A stretch of 64,000 nucleotides of DNA from Microbacterium sp. BH-3-3-3 (lineage in GTDB: Bacteria > Actinomycetota > Actinomycetes > Actinomycetales > Microbacteriaceae). The position numbers and the translations under genes were made by a program. The notes under the pieces were generated by a model. The model made no database searches, was not told the origin of the DNA, and saw only the letters and a program-made list of their open reading frames with translations. Shown here piece after piece: positions 7,865 through 16,606 of this stretch (positions within the stretch are counted from its first letter, which is position 1; every line of letters starts with the position of its first letter). The DNA is taken from positions 1,240,001 to 1,304,000 of the forward strand of contig NZ_CP017674.1 of NCBI RefSeq assembly GCF_001792815.1. Reading direction: 5' to 3'.

Positions 7865-9052
7865 GTGGATACCCGCGAGCTCACCGCCCTGCTGACGCCC
7901 GACGGCCTCCGCCTGCTCGACGAGGTGGGCGGCATCGAGTCCACCGATGACGCGGCCCGAGCCGTCTCTCGACTCCGCGCGGCCGGGCACTCCCCCGATC
8001 TCGTGTCGGCCGTCGTCGGTCAGGCACGTCTGCGGGTGCGCGGAGCGGCCAAGTTCGGCCCGTTCGCCGAGCGCATGCTTTTCACCCGCGCCGGCCTCGA
8101 GCAGGCGACGCGCCTGTCGATCGCCGCCCGCCACGCCGGACGCTTCCGCGCGGCCGGTCTCGACCGCGTCGCCGACCTCGGCTGCGGCATCGGCGGCGAC
8201 GCCCTCGGACTGGCGGGGCTCGGCATCCGGGTGCACGCCGTCGACGCCGACGAGGTGACGGCCGCGATCGCCGCGTACAACCTCGCCCCCTTCTGCGAGA
8301 CCGTGACCGTCGCGCACGGCCGCGCCGAAGACACCGACCTCGATCAGACGGATGCCGTCTGGCTCGACCCGGCACGCCGCACGGCCGGGCACTCCGAGAC
8401 GCGGCAGGTGTCGTCGAGCGAATGGTCGCCCTCGCTCGAGTGGGTCTTCGCTCTGCTCGAGAGCACGCCCGGGGGCGTGAAGCTCGGCCCGGGTTTCGAT
8501 CGCGAGCGGATTCCCGACGACGTCGAAGCGCAGTGGATCAGCGCCGACGGGTCGACCATCGAACTGGTGCTGTGGTCGGGAGTGCTGGCCCGCGAGAACG
8601 TGCGCCGGGCTGCTCTCGTCGTGCGCGGATCCGACGCCTGGGAGCTCACCGCCCCCGCCGACTCCCCCGACGTCGAGCAGCGCGAGCTGGGCGCCTTCGT
8701 GCACGAACCCGACGGGGCGATCATCCGCGCCCGGCTGATCGGCGAGGTCGCCCGCGCGCTGCAGGCGGGCATGCTCGCGCCCGGCATCGCCTACCTCACG
8801 TCGGACGCCGCCCTCACAAGTCCGTTCGTGTCGTCGTTCCGCGTGCGGGAAGAGCTCCCGGCCGACCCGAAGAAGCTCGCCCAGGCCCTGCGTGCGCGCG
8901 GCATCGGCACCCTGGAGATCAAGAAGCGCGGCGTCGACGTCGACCCCGCCGCACTGCGCAAGAAGCTGTCGCTGCGCGGCGACGAGTCGGCGACCCTGCT
9001 GCTCACCCGCATCGGCTCGAAGCGGCTCGCGCTGCTGGCCGATCGGGTGTGA
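7865..9052 (+). CDS. Class I SAM methyltransferase, THUMP-like C-terminal domain
   Basis: A 395-residue protein with a Rossmann methyltransferase core: VADLGCGIGGDALGLA is the SAM-binding motif I, followed by VHAVDADEVT and a DAVWLDPARR motif that resembles the NPPY/DPPR motif of nucleic-acid methyltransferases. The C-terminal 70 or so residues (GIGTLEIKKRGVDVDPAALR) match the THUMP-like domain found in this actinobacterial family, suggesting an RNA substrate. The GTG start is supported by a -10 box at leaderless distance. It is divergent from groES. The family and fold are clear; the substrate is not. Confidence 0.85.
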   Translation: MDTRELTALLTPDGLRLLDEVGGIESTDDAARAVSRLRAAGHSPDLVSAVVGQARLRVRGAAKFGPFAERMLFTRAGLEQATRLSIAARHAGRFRAAGLDRVADLGCGIGGDALGLAGLGIRVHAVDADEVTAAIAAYNLAPFCETVTVAHGRAEDTDLDQTDAVWLDPARRTAGHSETRQVSSSEWSPSLEWVFALLESTPGGVKLGPGFDRERIPDDVEAQWISADGSTIELVLWSGVLARENVRRAALVVRGSDAWELTAPADSPDVEQRELGAFVHEPDGAIIRARLIGEVARALQAGMLAPGIAYLTSDAALTSPFVSSFRVREELPADPKKLAQALRARGIGTLEIKKRGVDVDPAALRKKLSLRGDESATLLLTRIGSKRLALLADRV

Positions 9053-9061
9053 GCCCGGTCG

Positions 9062-9508
9062 TCACACGACGGCGAGCTGCGAGAACCCCCAGATCAACCA
9101 CCCGGCGCTGAACGCCACCGACGTCAGCGCGAGCGCGAGCGCCCACGCGGCGACGCGACGACTGTCGTGCGCGCGGCGCAACGACACGATGGCGATGATC
9201 GCCGCGAGCGCTCCGAGCGGCAGGAGCCAGCCGGTGAACAGGGCCGCCCCGAGGGCGAGGATCGAGACGCCGAGCGCCCACGGCGCCAGGGACCGCGGGG
9301 TGGGCGGCGCCGGCGGGACGTAGGGGATGACGTGATCGCCGAAGGCGGCCATCTCGAGCTGCGCCGTGGGCAGGCGCTCCGGGTCGCCCTCGTCGTCGCG
9401 CCGAGCGGACGCCGCCGCCTGGGTGATGGCGGCGCGCAGGTCGTCGGCGGGCTCGACGCTCTCGGCGACCTTGCGCGCGCGCCGCGTCGGCGGGGCCGCC
9501 TCGCTCAT
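9062..9508 (-). CDS. Small membrane protein, DUF4190-like
   Basis: A 148-residue protein. The first 85 residues are polar and charged ([20 protein letters not shown]), ending in a proline stretch [10 protein letters not shown]. The rest is three hydrophobic segments, with [21 protein letters not shown] recalling DUF4190-type helices. Its ATG overlaps the tsaD stop (ATGA), so it is the last gene of the tsaB-rimI-tsaD operon. The frame is open further upstream, but that part lies antiparallel over tsaD codons and reads as Arg/Pro-rich noise. No function is assignable. Confidence 0.75.
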   Translation of the reverse strand: MSEAAPPTRRARKVAESVEPADDLRAAITQAAASARRDDEGDPERLPTAQLEMAAFGDHVIPYVPPAPPTPRSLAPWALGVSILALGAALFTGWLLPLGALAAIIAIVSLRRAHDSRRVAAWALALALTSVAFSAGWLIWGFSQLAVV

Positions 9509-10605
9509 GCGACGCGTCCGGAGCCCGGCCCGGGGGCCTCGGCATCGGGATCCTCGGCGACCTGGATCTCGGTCACCGGCAGCGTGGAGTCGGCGCCGAA
9601 CGCCAGGGTCGAGGGCCGGCGCCCCGACGAGATGAGCTCCGCGGCGAGGGCGGCGATCATCGCGCCGTTGTCGGTGCACAGGCTCAGCGGCGGGATGCGC
9701 ACGGCCACACCCGCCGCCGCCGCGCGCTCGAGGGCGACGTCGCGCAGGCGCTTGTTGGCGATGACCCCGCCGCCCAGCAGCAGGCGCGGGACGTCGTGGC
9801 GCGCACACGCGTCGAGGGCCTTGGTCACGAGCACGTCGACGACGGCTTCGCGGAACGACGCCGCGACGTCGGCGACGGGCACCGGCTGCCCCGCGGCCTC
9901 GTGCTGCTCGACCCAGCGGGCGACGGCGGTCTTGAGGCCCGAGAACGAGAAGTCGTAGCGGTGGGATGCCATGTCGGAGGCGCGCGACATGCCCCGCGGG
10001 AACCGGATCGCGGTGGGATCGCCCGAGGCTGCCGCCCTGTCGATCTCGGGGCCGCCGGGGTAGGGCAGCTTCAGTAGTCGGGCGACCTTGTCGAACGCCT
10101 CGCCCGCGGCGTCGTCCATGGTCTCGCCGAGCAGTTCGACGTCGCTGGTGAGGTCGCGCACGAGCAGCAGCGAGGTGTGCCCCCCGCTGACGAGCAGGGC
10201 GACGGTGGGGTACTCGAGTTCGGCGGCGTCGTCGTCGAGGATGTCGGCGGCGATGTGACCGACCAGGTGGTTCACGGCGTAGAGCGGCTTGTCGAGGGCG
10301 ACGGCGAGGCCCTTCGCGGCCCCCACCCCGACCATCAACGCACCCGCGAGGCCGGGACCGCTGGTGACGGCGACCGCGTCGAGCTCGGCGAGCGTCACGC
10401 CCGCCTCGGCGAGCGCGGCGTCGATCGAGGGCTGCAGCGCCTCGAGGTGCGCGCGGGCGGCGACCTCGGGGACGACGCCGCCGTAGCGGGCGTGCTCGTC
10501 CATGCTCGAGGCGATGGTGTTGCTCAGCAGCGTGCGACCGCGGACGATGCCGATGCCGGTCTCATCGCAGCTGGTCTCGATGCCGAGCACGAGGGGCGCG
10601 TCCAT
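9505..10605 (-). CDS. tsaD: tRNA N6-adenosine threonylcarbamoyltransferase TsaD
   Basis: TsaD transfers threonylcarbamoyl from TC-AMP to A37 of ANN-decoding tRNAs, working with TsaB and TsaE. The 366-residue protein shows the ASKHA start [46 protein letters not shown], the HLVGH metal-binding pair and the C-terminal [13 protein letters not shown] metal aspartate. Length is slightly above the usual 335-345. ATG 10605 overlaps the rimI stop by one base (TGATG). A GTG six bases upstream is possible but would overlap rimI further. Confidence 0.97.
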   Translation of the reverse strand: MDAPLVLGIETSCDETGIGIVRGRTLLSNTIASSMDEHARYGGVVPEVAARAHLEALQPSIDAALAEAGVTLAELDAVAVTSGPGLAGALMVGVGAAKGLAVALDKPLYAVNHLVGHIAADILDDDAAELEYPTVALLVSGGHTSLLLVRDLTSDVELLGETMDDAAGEAFDKVARLLKLPYPGGPEIDRAAASGDPTAIRFPRGMSRASDMASHRYDFSFSGLKTAVARWVEQHEAAGQPVPVADVAASFREAVVDVLVTKALDACARHDVPRLLLGGGVIANKRLRDVALERAAAAGVAVRIPPLSLCTDNGAMIAALAAELISSGRRPSTLAFGADSTLPVTEIQVAEDPDAEAPGPGSGRVA

Positions 10606-11198
10606 CAGCACCAGCCCTTTCCGGTGGCGGGGGGAGCGGGGGTTCCGGCTCCGTCGGCGGGCTCGGGCGCCGGGGTGGCCGAGACGGCGGCGGATCGATC
10701 GGATCCCTCGGCGGGCTCACCGCCCCGGGTCTCGGCGCGGCGGGTGGCCCACCCGCGCAGGTCGAGCTGCATCACGAGGGCGTCGACGTCGTCGGGCTGG
10801 TAGTAGCGCGGACGCCGGCCGACCTCGGCGAAACCCTCCGAGGCGTACAGGGTCTGGGCGACGGGGTTGTCGGCGCGCACCTCGAGGAACACCTCGTGCA
10901 CGTCCCGCCGCACGGCCTCGTCGAGCAGCGCCGTCAACAGGGCCCGGCCGCGACCTCGGCCCCGCGCCGTCTCGGCGATCGTGATGGTCTGGATATCGGC
11001 ATCCCGCGCGCCCCGCGCGGCGCGCAGGCCGGCGTAGCCGACGAGGCGGCCGGCCTCTTCGACGACGACGTACCACCCGTGCGGTGAGACGAGCTCCTCG
11101 CGCATCATGGCGGGACTCCACGCGTCGGTGGGGAACGACGCGTGCTCCAGTGCCATGATCGCGTCGAGGTCGGCCGAGGTGGCGGCGCGCGTGGGCAT
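10605..11198 (-). CDS. rimI: Ribosomal protein S18-alanine N-acetyltransferase RimI
   Basis: A GNAT acetyltransferase that modifies the N-terminal alanine of S18. The acetyl-CoA motif [19 protein letters not shown], the [20 protein letters not shown] segment and [17 protein letters not shown] match RimI. Normal RimI is about 150 residues. This one has 197 because of a 45-residue Ala/Pro/Glu-rich disordered tail ending in GKGWC. It overlaps tsaB upstream and tsaD downstream by one base each, the usual actinobacterial arrangement. Confidence 0.92.
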   Translation of the reverse strand: MPTRAATSADLDAIMALEHASFPTDAWSPAMMREELVSPHGWYVVVEEAGRLVGYAGLRAARGARDADIQTITIAETARGRGRGRALLTALLDEAVRRDVHEVFLEVRADNPVAQTLYASEGFAEVGRRPRYYQPDDVDALVMQLDLRGWATRRAETRGGEPAEGSDRSAAVSATPAPEPADGAGTPAPPATGKGWC

Positions 11199-11830
11199 CA
11201 GCTCACCCGCTTGGGCGCGTGGGCGGCGACGACGTCGGGGCTGCGCAGGTACAGCGGCTCGCCGTCGGCGAGGGTGCGGCCGGCGTCGAGCGCCCGCGCG
11301 GCGGCGAGCGCGATCATGGCGGCCGACACCGCGGTGGCGTCGTAGCGGCGTGCCCCGGCGGCGGCGAGGCGTTCGTCGAGCTCGTCGCGCGGGCTGAGAG
11401 CGGCATCCGTGACGCGCACCGGCAGCCCGTCGTCGTCGAGGCCGTCGTAGATGCTGAAGGCGAACTCCTTGCGGCGCGCGTCGGTCACCACGGCGAAGCG
11501 GCCGGTGTCGGTGCCCGTGAGGGCGTCGGTCAGCAGAACGCCCAGCGCGACGCCGTCGTGGCTGGGGACGGGGACGGCGGGGATGCCGCGCCCCAACGCG
11601 TACACCCGCGCGGTCGCGATGCCCACGCGCAGGCCCGTGAAGGGGCCGGGACCCATGCCGATGGCGACGTGCGTGGGCGCGGGGGCGACCGCGCTGGCCC
11701 GCCTTAAGAGGTCGCCGATGACCTCCGCGTGTCCGAGCGGATTGCTGCTGTGCTCGTCGACGAGCACCTCGCCGTCGCGCGAGATCGCGGCCACGGCGGT
11801 GCCGAGCGAGGTGTCGATGCCGAGAATCAC
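11198..11830 (-). CDS. tsaB: tRNA threonylcarbamoyladenosine complex dimerization subunit TsaB
   Basis: TsaB is the inactive ASKHA partner that holds TsaD and TsaE. It starts with MILGIDTSLGTAVAAIS, contains the invariant GMGPGPFTGLRVGIATA motif and ends near LYLRSPDVVAAHAPKRVS, 210 residues in all. GTG 11830 with GGAACG just ahead is the best start; the frame is open far upstream, over the divergent hydrolase gene, but that part has no sense there. It is the promoter-proximal gene of tsaB-rimI-tsaD. tsaE, normally adjacent, is 4.8 kb away. Confidence 0.95.
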   Translation of the reverse strand: MILGIDTSLGTAVAAISRDGEVLVDEHSSNPLGHAEVIGDLLRRASAVAPAPTHVAIGMGPGPFTGLRVGIATARVYALGRGIPAVPVPSHDGVALGVLLTDALTGTDTGRFAVVTDARRKEFAFSIYDGLDDDGLPVRVTDAALSPRDELDERLAAAGARRYDATAVSAAMIALAAARALDAGRTLADGEPLYLRSPDVVAAHAPKRVS

Positions 11831-11895
11831 CGTTCCAGCGTATCCGGCACCTCCCCTGTGCCATCCGACTTCGTCGTCCGCTCCGAAGAGAGGGC

Positions 11896-12816
11896 ATGGA
11901 TGCCATCGACCTCGACCTGCGCCGTGTCGTCGTCCCCACGGGGGTGGGGCCGATCGTGGCGCACGCCGGGCGTGGTTCGGGCAGTCCGGTCGCGACCGTG
12001 CTGCTGCACGGTGCCGCCGGATCGTGGCACACCTGGGAGCCGATGATCGCGGCCTCCGATGCTCTCGGGCTCCCGTTGTCGGATATCGTCGCGCTCGACC
12101 TGCCCGGCTGGGGCGAGTCACCGGGACCCGTCCCCGATCCGGCCGAGCTGGCGGTCGCGATCGCGGCGGTGGCCCGCGCGCTGGGGTATCCCCGGTGGCG
12201 GGTGGTCGGGCACTCGCTCGGCGGGGTGATCGCCCTCGACATCGCCGCACGCTTCCCGCGCGAGACGGTGGCCGTCGGTGTCGTGTCGCCCAGCGGGGCG
12301 GGCGCACGCGCGGTGACGCGGCGCCCGGTCTCCGGCGCCGTACGGCTCCCGTGGCTGGCCGGCATGGTGGTCGCGATGCGGGTGCTGCGAGGTCTCGGGC
12401 CGCTCGCTGGGCCCCTGCTGCGCCTGCTCCGCCGCACGGGGGCGCTGCGCACGCTGTCGCGGCCGCTGTTCCGGCATCCGGAGCACGTCGACCGCGAAGT
12501 CACCGATGCCCTGGCGACCGAGATCCGCCCCGCGGCCTTCCTCGCCGCCGCGCGCCTGTCACGCACGCACGACGACGGGGTGTGGCGCCGCATCGCGTGC
12601 CCTGTGAGGTCGGTGCGCGGATCGCACGACGTCTTCGTCGCCGCGCGCGATGCGCGCACCTGGGGGCGACTGATGCGCGACTACGACGACCGTGTGCTCG
12701 ACGACAGCGGGCACTTCGCCCACGTCGAACAGCCCGTCCTCACCCTGCGGGCCCTGCGCGAGGTGTGGGCCGCCGACCGCGCTCCGGCGCGACGCCGCTC
12801 CGACGCGCGCGCCTGA
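11896..12816 (+). CDS. Alpha/beta hydrolase
   Basis: A 306-residue alpha/beta hydrolase fold protein. HGAAGSWHTWEPM forms the oxyanion-hole segment, DLPGWGESPGP follows, GHSLGG carries the nucleophilic serine, RGSHDVFV the acid loop and DSGHFAHVEQP the catalytic histidine, so the triad is complete. A cap segment rich in Leu/Arg (residues 155-200) separates the core halves. It is divergent from tsaB with a 65-base gap. Substrate is unknown. Confidence 0.85.
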   Translation: MDAIDLDLRRVVVPTGVGPIVAHAGRGSGSPVATVLLHGAAGSWHTWEPMIAASDALGLPLSDIVALDLPGWGESPGPVPDPAELAVAIAAVARALGYPRWRVVGHSLGGVIALDIAARFPRETVAVGVVSPSGAGARAVTRRPVSGAVRLPWLAGMVVAMRVLRGLGPLAGPLLRLLRRTGALRTLSRPLFRHPEHVDREVTDALATEIRPAAFLAAARLSRTHDDGVWRRIACPVRSVRGSHDVFVAARDARTWGRLMRDYDDRVLDDSGHFAHVEQPVLTLRALREVWAADRAPARRRSDARA

Positions 12817-12852
12817 GCCTGGTCGGCGGACGGGCGAGGGGTCGCACCGCCG

Positions 12853-13773
12853 CTATCGCGCGATCGGCAATCGCAGCGTCACGACGGTTCCGGCTCCCTC
12901 TCGCGAGCGCAGGTCGACATCGCCCCCGTGACGGCGCAGGATCGTGCGCACCAGCGACAGGCCGATCCCTGATCCGGCGACATCGCGGGCATTGGCCGCG
13001 CGGGCGAGGTCGTCGAAGACGTGCTCCTGCGCGTCGGCCGGGATTCCGCGACCCGTGTCGGCCACCTCGACCACCACCGCGCCGGCGTCTTCGCGCAGGC
13101 GGACCTCGATCGGTCCGTCGGTCGAGAACTTCACGGCATTGGCGAGCACGTTGTCGACAGCGAGGGCGAGAAGGTCGGGATCGGCCGGCAGGGGCGGCAC
13201 GGCCCACGGCACCCGCTCGGCGACGATGCGGATGCGCCCCCGCGTCTCGGGACGCTGGTCGTGCACGGCGTCGACGGCATCGCGCACGAGCATCTCGAGG
13301 TCGACCGGCTCGGTCTCGAGCGGGCGGGTCTCGATCTCGGCCAGTTTGCGCAGATCGCCGACGAGGGCCGCGAGTCGCCGCGCCTGCCCGTCGATCACGG
13401 CCACGTGAGCGGGCGCGGTGGCGGGATCGACGCCGGCGAGGGTGGCGCGGATGGCCGTGATGGGGTTCTTCAGCTCGTGGTCGAGGCGGGCGAGGAACCG
13501 GCGGTGCTCCTCACGCTCGGTGGCCCGGCCCGCCGCCCACGCCTCGGCGCTCTGACGCGCGCGCGACGCGGCGACGCGCCGACGCCGCGCGCCGATGAGC
13601 AGCACGACACCGATCACGGCCGAGACCACGACACCGAGCAGCAGGACCACCGCCGGAAGGGCGGTCGCCACCGTCACGACCCGGCGCTCGCCCGCCAAGG
13701 CCATCACTCCCGCGGTGAGGGCAGCGAGGAGCACGGGGGCGCAGACGGCACCGATCCGCACCGCGCGGCTCAC
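12853..13773 (-). CDS. Sensor histidine kinase of the OmpA-repeat operon
   Basis: A 306-residue membrane histidine kinase. Two N-terminal helices (residues 8-28 and 39-61) enclose only about 10 residues, so there is almost no extracytoplasmic sensor. The H-box LDHELKNPITAIR has phospho-acceptor His99. N-box DNVLANAVKFS, G-boxes DTGRGIPADAQ and GSGIGLSLVRTIL and a terminal GTVVTLRLP follow. GTG 13773 overlaps the response-regulator stop (GTGA). It is the last gene of the five-gene operon. With so little sensor, it probably reads the membrane or a partner, perhaps the DUF4190 or OmpA lipoprotein encoded upstream; that is inference. Confidence 0.9.
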   Translation of the reverse strand: MSRAVRIGAVCAPVLLAALTAGVMALAGERRVVTVATALPAVVLLLGVVVSAVIGVVLLIGARRRRVAASRARQSAEAWAAGRATEREEHRRFLARLDHELKNPITAIRATLAGVDPATAPAHVAVIDGQARRLAALVGDLRKLAEIETRPLETEPVDLEMLVRDAVDAVHDQRPETRGRIRIVAERVPWAVPPLPADPDLLALAVDNVLANAVKFSTDGPIEVRLREDAGAVVVEVADTGRGIPADAQEHVFDDLARAANARDVAGSGIGLSLVRTILRRHGGDVDLRSREGAGTVVTLRLPIAR

Positions 13774-14489
13774 GGGGTCACCACCGCGTGCACGAAGCGG
13801 TACCCCGCGTTCTGCACCGTGTCGATGAAGCGCGGCGCGCCGGGGTCGTCGTCGAGCACGCGGCGCAGCTCGGCGACCCGGTGGTCGACGGCGCGCGTGC
13901 TCGTGGCGACCTCGAACCCCCACAACGCCGAGAGCAGCCGGTCGCGCGTGTGCACCTCGCCGGGGTGGGTCATGAGATAGTCCAGCAGCATCACGGCCTT
14001 GGGGGTGAGGGAGAGCTCCGCCCCGCCCAGCCACACCCGCCGGGCGGACCGGTCGAGCTCGAGCGCACCCGCGCGCACCCGCGACGACGCGCTCAGGGGA
14101 CGCTCGCCGGGAACCGTGCGCCGAAGTACGGCGCGCACGCGCGAGAGCAGCTCCTGGGGATCGAAGGGCTTGTTGAGGTAGTCGTCGGCCCCCTCGTCGA
14201 GGGCGGCGCTGCGCTCGTACGACTCCCCCACCTGCGTCAGCAGGATGATCGGCAGCCAGCGCCCCTCGGCACGAACGCGTCGCACGAACGCGCGTCCGTC
14301 GACCCGCGGCATGATGACATCGCACACCGCGAGCGAGACATCGGCATCCGCCAGCAGGTCCAGCGCCTCCTGCCCGTCGGCGGCGACGATCACCCGGTAC
14401 CCGCTGCGTTCGAGGAACGCGCCCAGGCCGGCGCGGATGGTCTCGTCATCGTCGACGAGCAGGATGCCGGGACGCTCGTCGCCCGTCAT
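13770..14489 (-). CDS. OmpR-family response regulator of the OmpA-repeat operon
   Basis: A 239-residue response regulator: receiver domain with VDDDE acidic pocket, phospho-acceptor Asp57 ([10 protein letters not shown]), Thr85 and Lys107 (LNKPFDP), then an OmpR/PhoB winged helix with [30 protein letters not shown] and a C-terminal TVQNAGYRF hairpin. It overlaps the kinase downstream and the DUF4190 gene upstream by 4 bases each, so stoichiometry is coupled. It is the likely transcription factor for this envelope operon, but no binding site was identified. Confidence 0.93.
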   Translation of the reverse strand: MTGDERPGILLVDDDETIRAGLGAFLERSGYRVIVAADGQEALDLLADADVSLAVCDVIMPRVDGRAFVRRVRAEGRWLPIILLTQVGESYERSAALDEGADDYLNKPFDPQELLSRVRAVLRRTVPGERPLSASSRVRAGALELDRSARRVWLGGAELSLTPKAVMLLDYLMTHPGEVHTRDRLLSALWGFEVATSTRAVDHRVAELRRVLDDDPGAPRFIDTVQNAGYRFVHAVVTP

Positions 14490-14764
14490 GAGGTACGCGT
14501 CGCCAGCAGAGGGATGCCGACCGACACGGCGACGACGAAGACGACGCCGATCACCGCGGCGGCGATGGCCAGGTACCCCAGCACGAGTCCCGCGATCGCG
14601 AGGGCACCGCCGCCGTCGCCGGTGCGGCGGATCTGCGACAGCGCGATGTGGCCGAAGATCACCGGCAGCAGACCGAAGCCGCAGAGGCCCAGCACGAGGG
14701 CGGCGATCGCCAGGCCGTTCGTGCGACGCGCGGGCGGCGCCCATGCGGCCTGCGGGGCGCTCAT
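14486..14764 (-). CDS. DUF4190-type two-helix membrane protein
   Basis: A 92-residue protein with [40 protein letters not shown] and a second long helix: the DUF4190 pattern. A short Pro/Ala N-terminus faces the cytoplasm or exterior. It is sandwiched between a DUF3060 lipoprotein and a two-component system with ATGA overlaps on both sides. Its role is unknown; its tight linkage makes it a candidate auxiliary for the kinase. Confidence 0.83.
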   Translation of the reverse strand: MSAPQAAWAPPARRTNGLAIAALVLGLCGFGLLPVIFGHIALSQIRRTGDGGGALAIAGLVLGYLAIAAAVIGVVFVVAVSVGIPLLATRTS

Positions 14765-15291
14765 CGCTCGTCCCGCAGCACGGTCGTCGCGACGCCGGTG
14801 TCGTCGACCCGCGGCGCGCTGCCGCGCCAGACGACCGTGTTCACGTCTCCGCTGACGGAGAGGTCGGTCAGGGCCTTCGCGTACACGACCAACCCGTCAC
14901 CCGTGACGGTGAGCGTCGACACGTCGTCGAGGATCACGACCGCCGCGAAGCCCGACACGGTGACGTCGTCGCAGGCCCCCTCGACCCGCACGACCCTTCC
15001 GTCGTCGGGGATGACGAGACCGGGGGTGCACGCGATGGTCGAGTCGGCCAGGGCGATCGCTTCGTCGCGGGTGCGCAGGTTCGAGGTGCTGTCGACGCCG
15101 GCAGTCGGGGCCGTCGACGTCGGGGCGGCGGGCGGTGCCGTGCGAGCGGGCGCCGCGGGCGCGGCGGTGGTCGCCGCCGGCACGGGCGTCGAGATCACGG
15201 CATCCTGGCCCTCGTCGACGCGGATCGAGCAGCCGGCGAGCATCCCGGCGACGAGCCCCGCGGCGAGCAGGGAGAGGGCGGTTCTGCGCAT
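14761..15291 (-). CDS. DUF3060 lipoprotein
   Basis: A 176-residue lipoprotein: signal peptide with lipobox LAGC, a 50-residue Pro/Ala/Thr-rich linker, then a DUF3060 beta-repeat domain ([56 protein letters not shown]) with the short V.V.G rungs of a beta-solenoid. DUF3060 is known mainly from actinobacteria and has no assigned function. It starts two bases after the OmpA-repeat gene and overlaps the DUF4190 gene. Confidence 0.87.
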   Translation of the reverse strand: MRRTALSLLAAGLVAGMLAGCSIRVDEGQDAVISTPVPAATTAAPAAPARTAPPAAPTSTAPTAGVDSTSNLRTRDEAIALADSTIACTPGLVIPDDGRVVRVEGACDDVTVSGFAAVVILDDVSTLTVTGDGLVVYAKALTDLSVSGDVNTVVWRGSAPRVDDTGVATTVLRDER

Positions 15292-15293
15292 GT

Positions 15294-16526
15294 TCAGCCT
15301 CCGAATGAGGGGACGAGGATCTCGACCCGGCGATTGAGTTGCCGACCCGCGGGGTTGTCGACCCCGTCGAGCTCGTTGGCGGCGACCGGACGCGACTCAC
15401 CGTAGCCCTCGGCCGTCCAGGCCACGGGCGTGGCGCGTTCGGTCAGGGCGGCGACGACGGCTCGCGCGCGCCGCTCCGACAGGTCCTGGTTCTCGGCGTC
15501 GGTGCCGATCGCATCCGTGTGCCCCGAGACGGTCGCCGCCGGCACCCGGCCGTCGATCAGCACGGCCGCGAGCGCGTCGAGCACGGCGGCGGCATCGGCG
15601 CGCAGCTCGGCCGAGTCGAAGTCGAACAGCACGGCGTCCGAGAGCGTCAGGGTCGTGCCGCAGCTCGCGACCGGGGCGAGGGCCGCCAGCGGCGGGAACA
15701 CACCCAACCGCGGCACCGGGGGCAGCGGGTCGACGGTCACGGGCTCACCGTCGACGCGGCCGGTGCCGTCGCCGAAGTTCTGCACCGTGAGGGTGCCGTC
15801 GGTGTACGTCCCCGCTCCGTCGCCGAAGTTCTGGATCGCGACCTCGCCCGACCGGTACGTCCCCGACCCGTCGCCGAAGTTCTGGATGCTCTCGTCGCCG
15901 TGCGTGGAGGTTCCCGACCCGTCGCCGAAGATCTGCACCTGGCGCGACGCGTCGACGTACGTGCCCGAACCGTCGCCGAAGTTCTGGATCGCGACCTCGC
16001 CCGACCGGTACGTCCCCGACCCGTCACCGAAGTTCTGGATCTCGACACCGTCGATCGTCGTGGTCCCCGAGCCGTCGCCGAAGTTCTGGACGGTTCCGTC
16101 GGCGCCGGTGTACGAGCCGGAACCGTCGCCGTAGAGCACGGCCGTGCCGGCCGACGTGGACACCTGGCCGGGGGTCCCGCACGCCGCGGAGGCCACCGTC
16201 ACCCCCGGCGCACTCGACAGCGTCGACGCCGCCGAGATCGTGAACGCCGACGCCGAGCCGCCCAGCAGCGACAGGTCGGGCAGCACGAACAGGGGCACGG
16301 GCGGGATCTCGCCGACGTCGTAGCCGGGCACGCGAGCGGCTGAGGCCGCGGCCGCCGTCGCCGTGGACACGGGGGTGTCGGCGGCCGCCGACGACCTCAC
16401 GGTCGACGGCACCGGCTCCGAGACGCAGCCGGCCAGGCTCATCACGACGACGGAGGCCGAGACGGCCGCGGCCAGGCGAACCGCCGTGGGGCGGAGCGCG
16501 GCGGGGAGGCGAGGGGATCGACTCAT
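15294..16526 (-). CDS. OmpA-domain lipoprotein with eight 17-residue FGDGSG repeats
   Basis: A 410-residue lipoprotein with lipobox LAGC (Cys34), a Ser/Ala linker, a hydrophobic LFVLPDLSLLGG segment, eight repeats of the form (V/I)QNFGDGSGTY spaced at exactly 17 residues, and a C-terminal OmpA/MotB-like peptidoglycan-binding domain (LFDFDSAELRADAAAVLDAL, VSGHTDAIGTDAENQDLSERR). The repeats probably form a beta-solenoid stalk between membrane anchor and cell wall. ATG 16526 has GGTGGA ahead; a GTG 9 bases earlier is possible. It is the first gene of the operon with DUF3060, DUF4190, regulator and kinase. I know of no function for this architecture. Confidence 0.88.
   Translation of the reverse strand: MSRSPRLPAALRPTAVRLAAAVSASVVVMSLAGCVSEPVPSTVRSSAAADTPVSTATAAAASAARVPGYDVGEIPPVPLFVLPDLSLLGGSASAFTISAASTLSSAPGVTVASAACGTPGQVSTSAGTAVLYGDGSGSYTGADGTVQNFGDGSGTTTIDGVEIQNFGDGSGTYRSGEVAIQNFGDGSGTYVDASRQVQIFGDGSGTSTHGDESIQNFGDGSGTYRSGEVAIQNFGDGAGTYTDGTLTVQNFGDGTGRVDGEPVTVDPLPPVPRLGVFPPLAALAPVASCGTTLTLSDAVLFDFDSAELRADAAAVLDALAAVLIDGRVPAATVSGHTDAIGTDAENQDLSERRARAVVAALTERATPVAWTAEGYGESRPVAANELDGVDNPAGRQLNRRVEILVPSFGG
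15753..16136 (-). repeat. Eight tandem 51-bp coding repeats
   Basis: Codes for eight FGDGSG-type units whose aromatic residue recurs every 17 residues without a single register slip. Several units share long identical DNA, for example the block around 15836-15870 and that around 16000-16030, which suggests expansion or recent homogenisation by unequal exchange. Confidence 0.93.
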
Positions 16527-16580
16527 GGCATCCACCGTATTGAAGCGCCGCGCCGCCGTGGTCGCGGGGGTGTCGCAACC

Positions 16581-16600
16581 GTGTCGCGATTCCGCGACAC
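16581..16600 (-). terminator. Short hairpin downstream of tsaE
   Basis: Eight-bp stem GTGTCGCG/CGCGACAC with loop ATTC, between the tsaE stop and the OmpA-repeat start. It may limit read-through from the acpS-alr-tsaE operon. Confidence 0.5.
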
Positions 16601-16606
16601 GTCCCG

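Noticed and set aside
10605..12659. 684-codon minus-strand frame covering rimI, tsaB and the hydrolase region
   Set aside because: Only the rimI part (10605-11198) has sense; the remainder is shadow of tsaB and of the plus-strand hydrolase.
15753..16136. CRISPR-like regular DNA repeat
   Set aside because: The 51-base units are in-frame codons of a lipoprotein with no variable spacers and no cas genes nearby.
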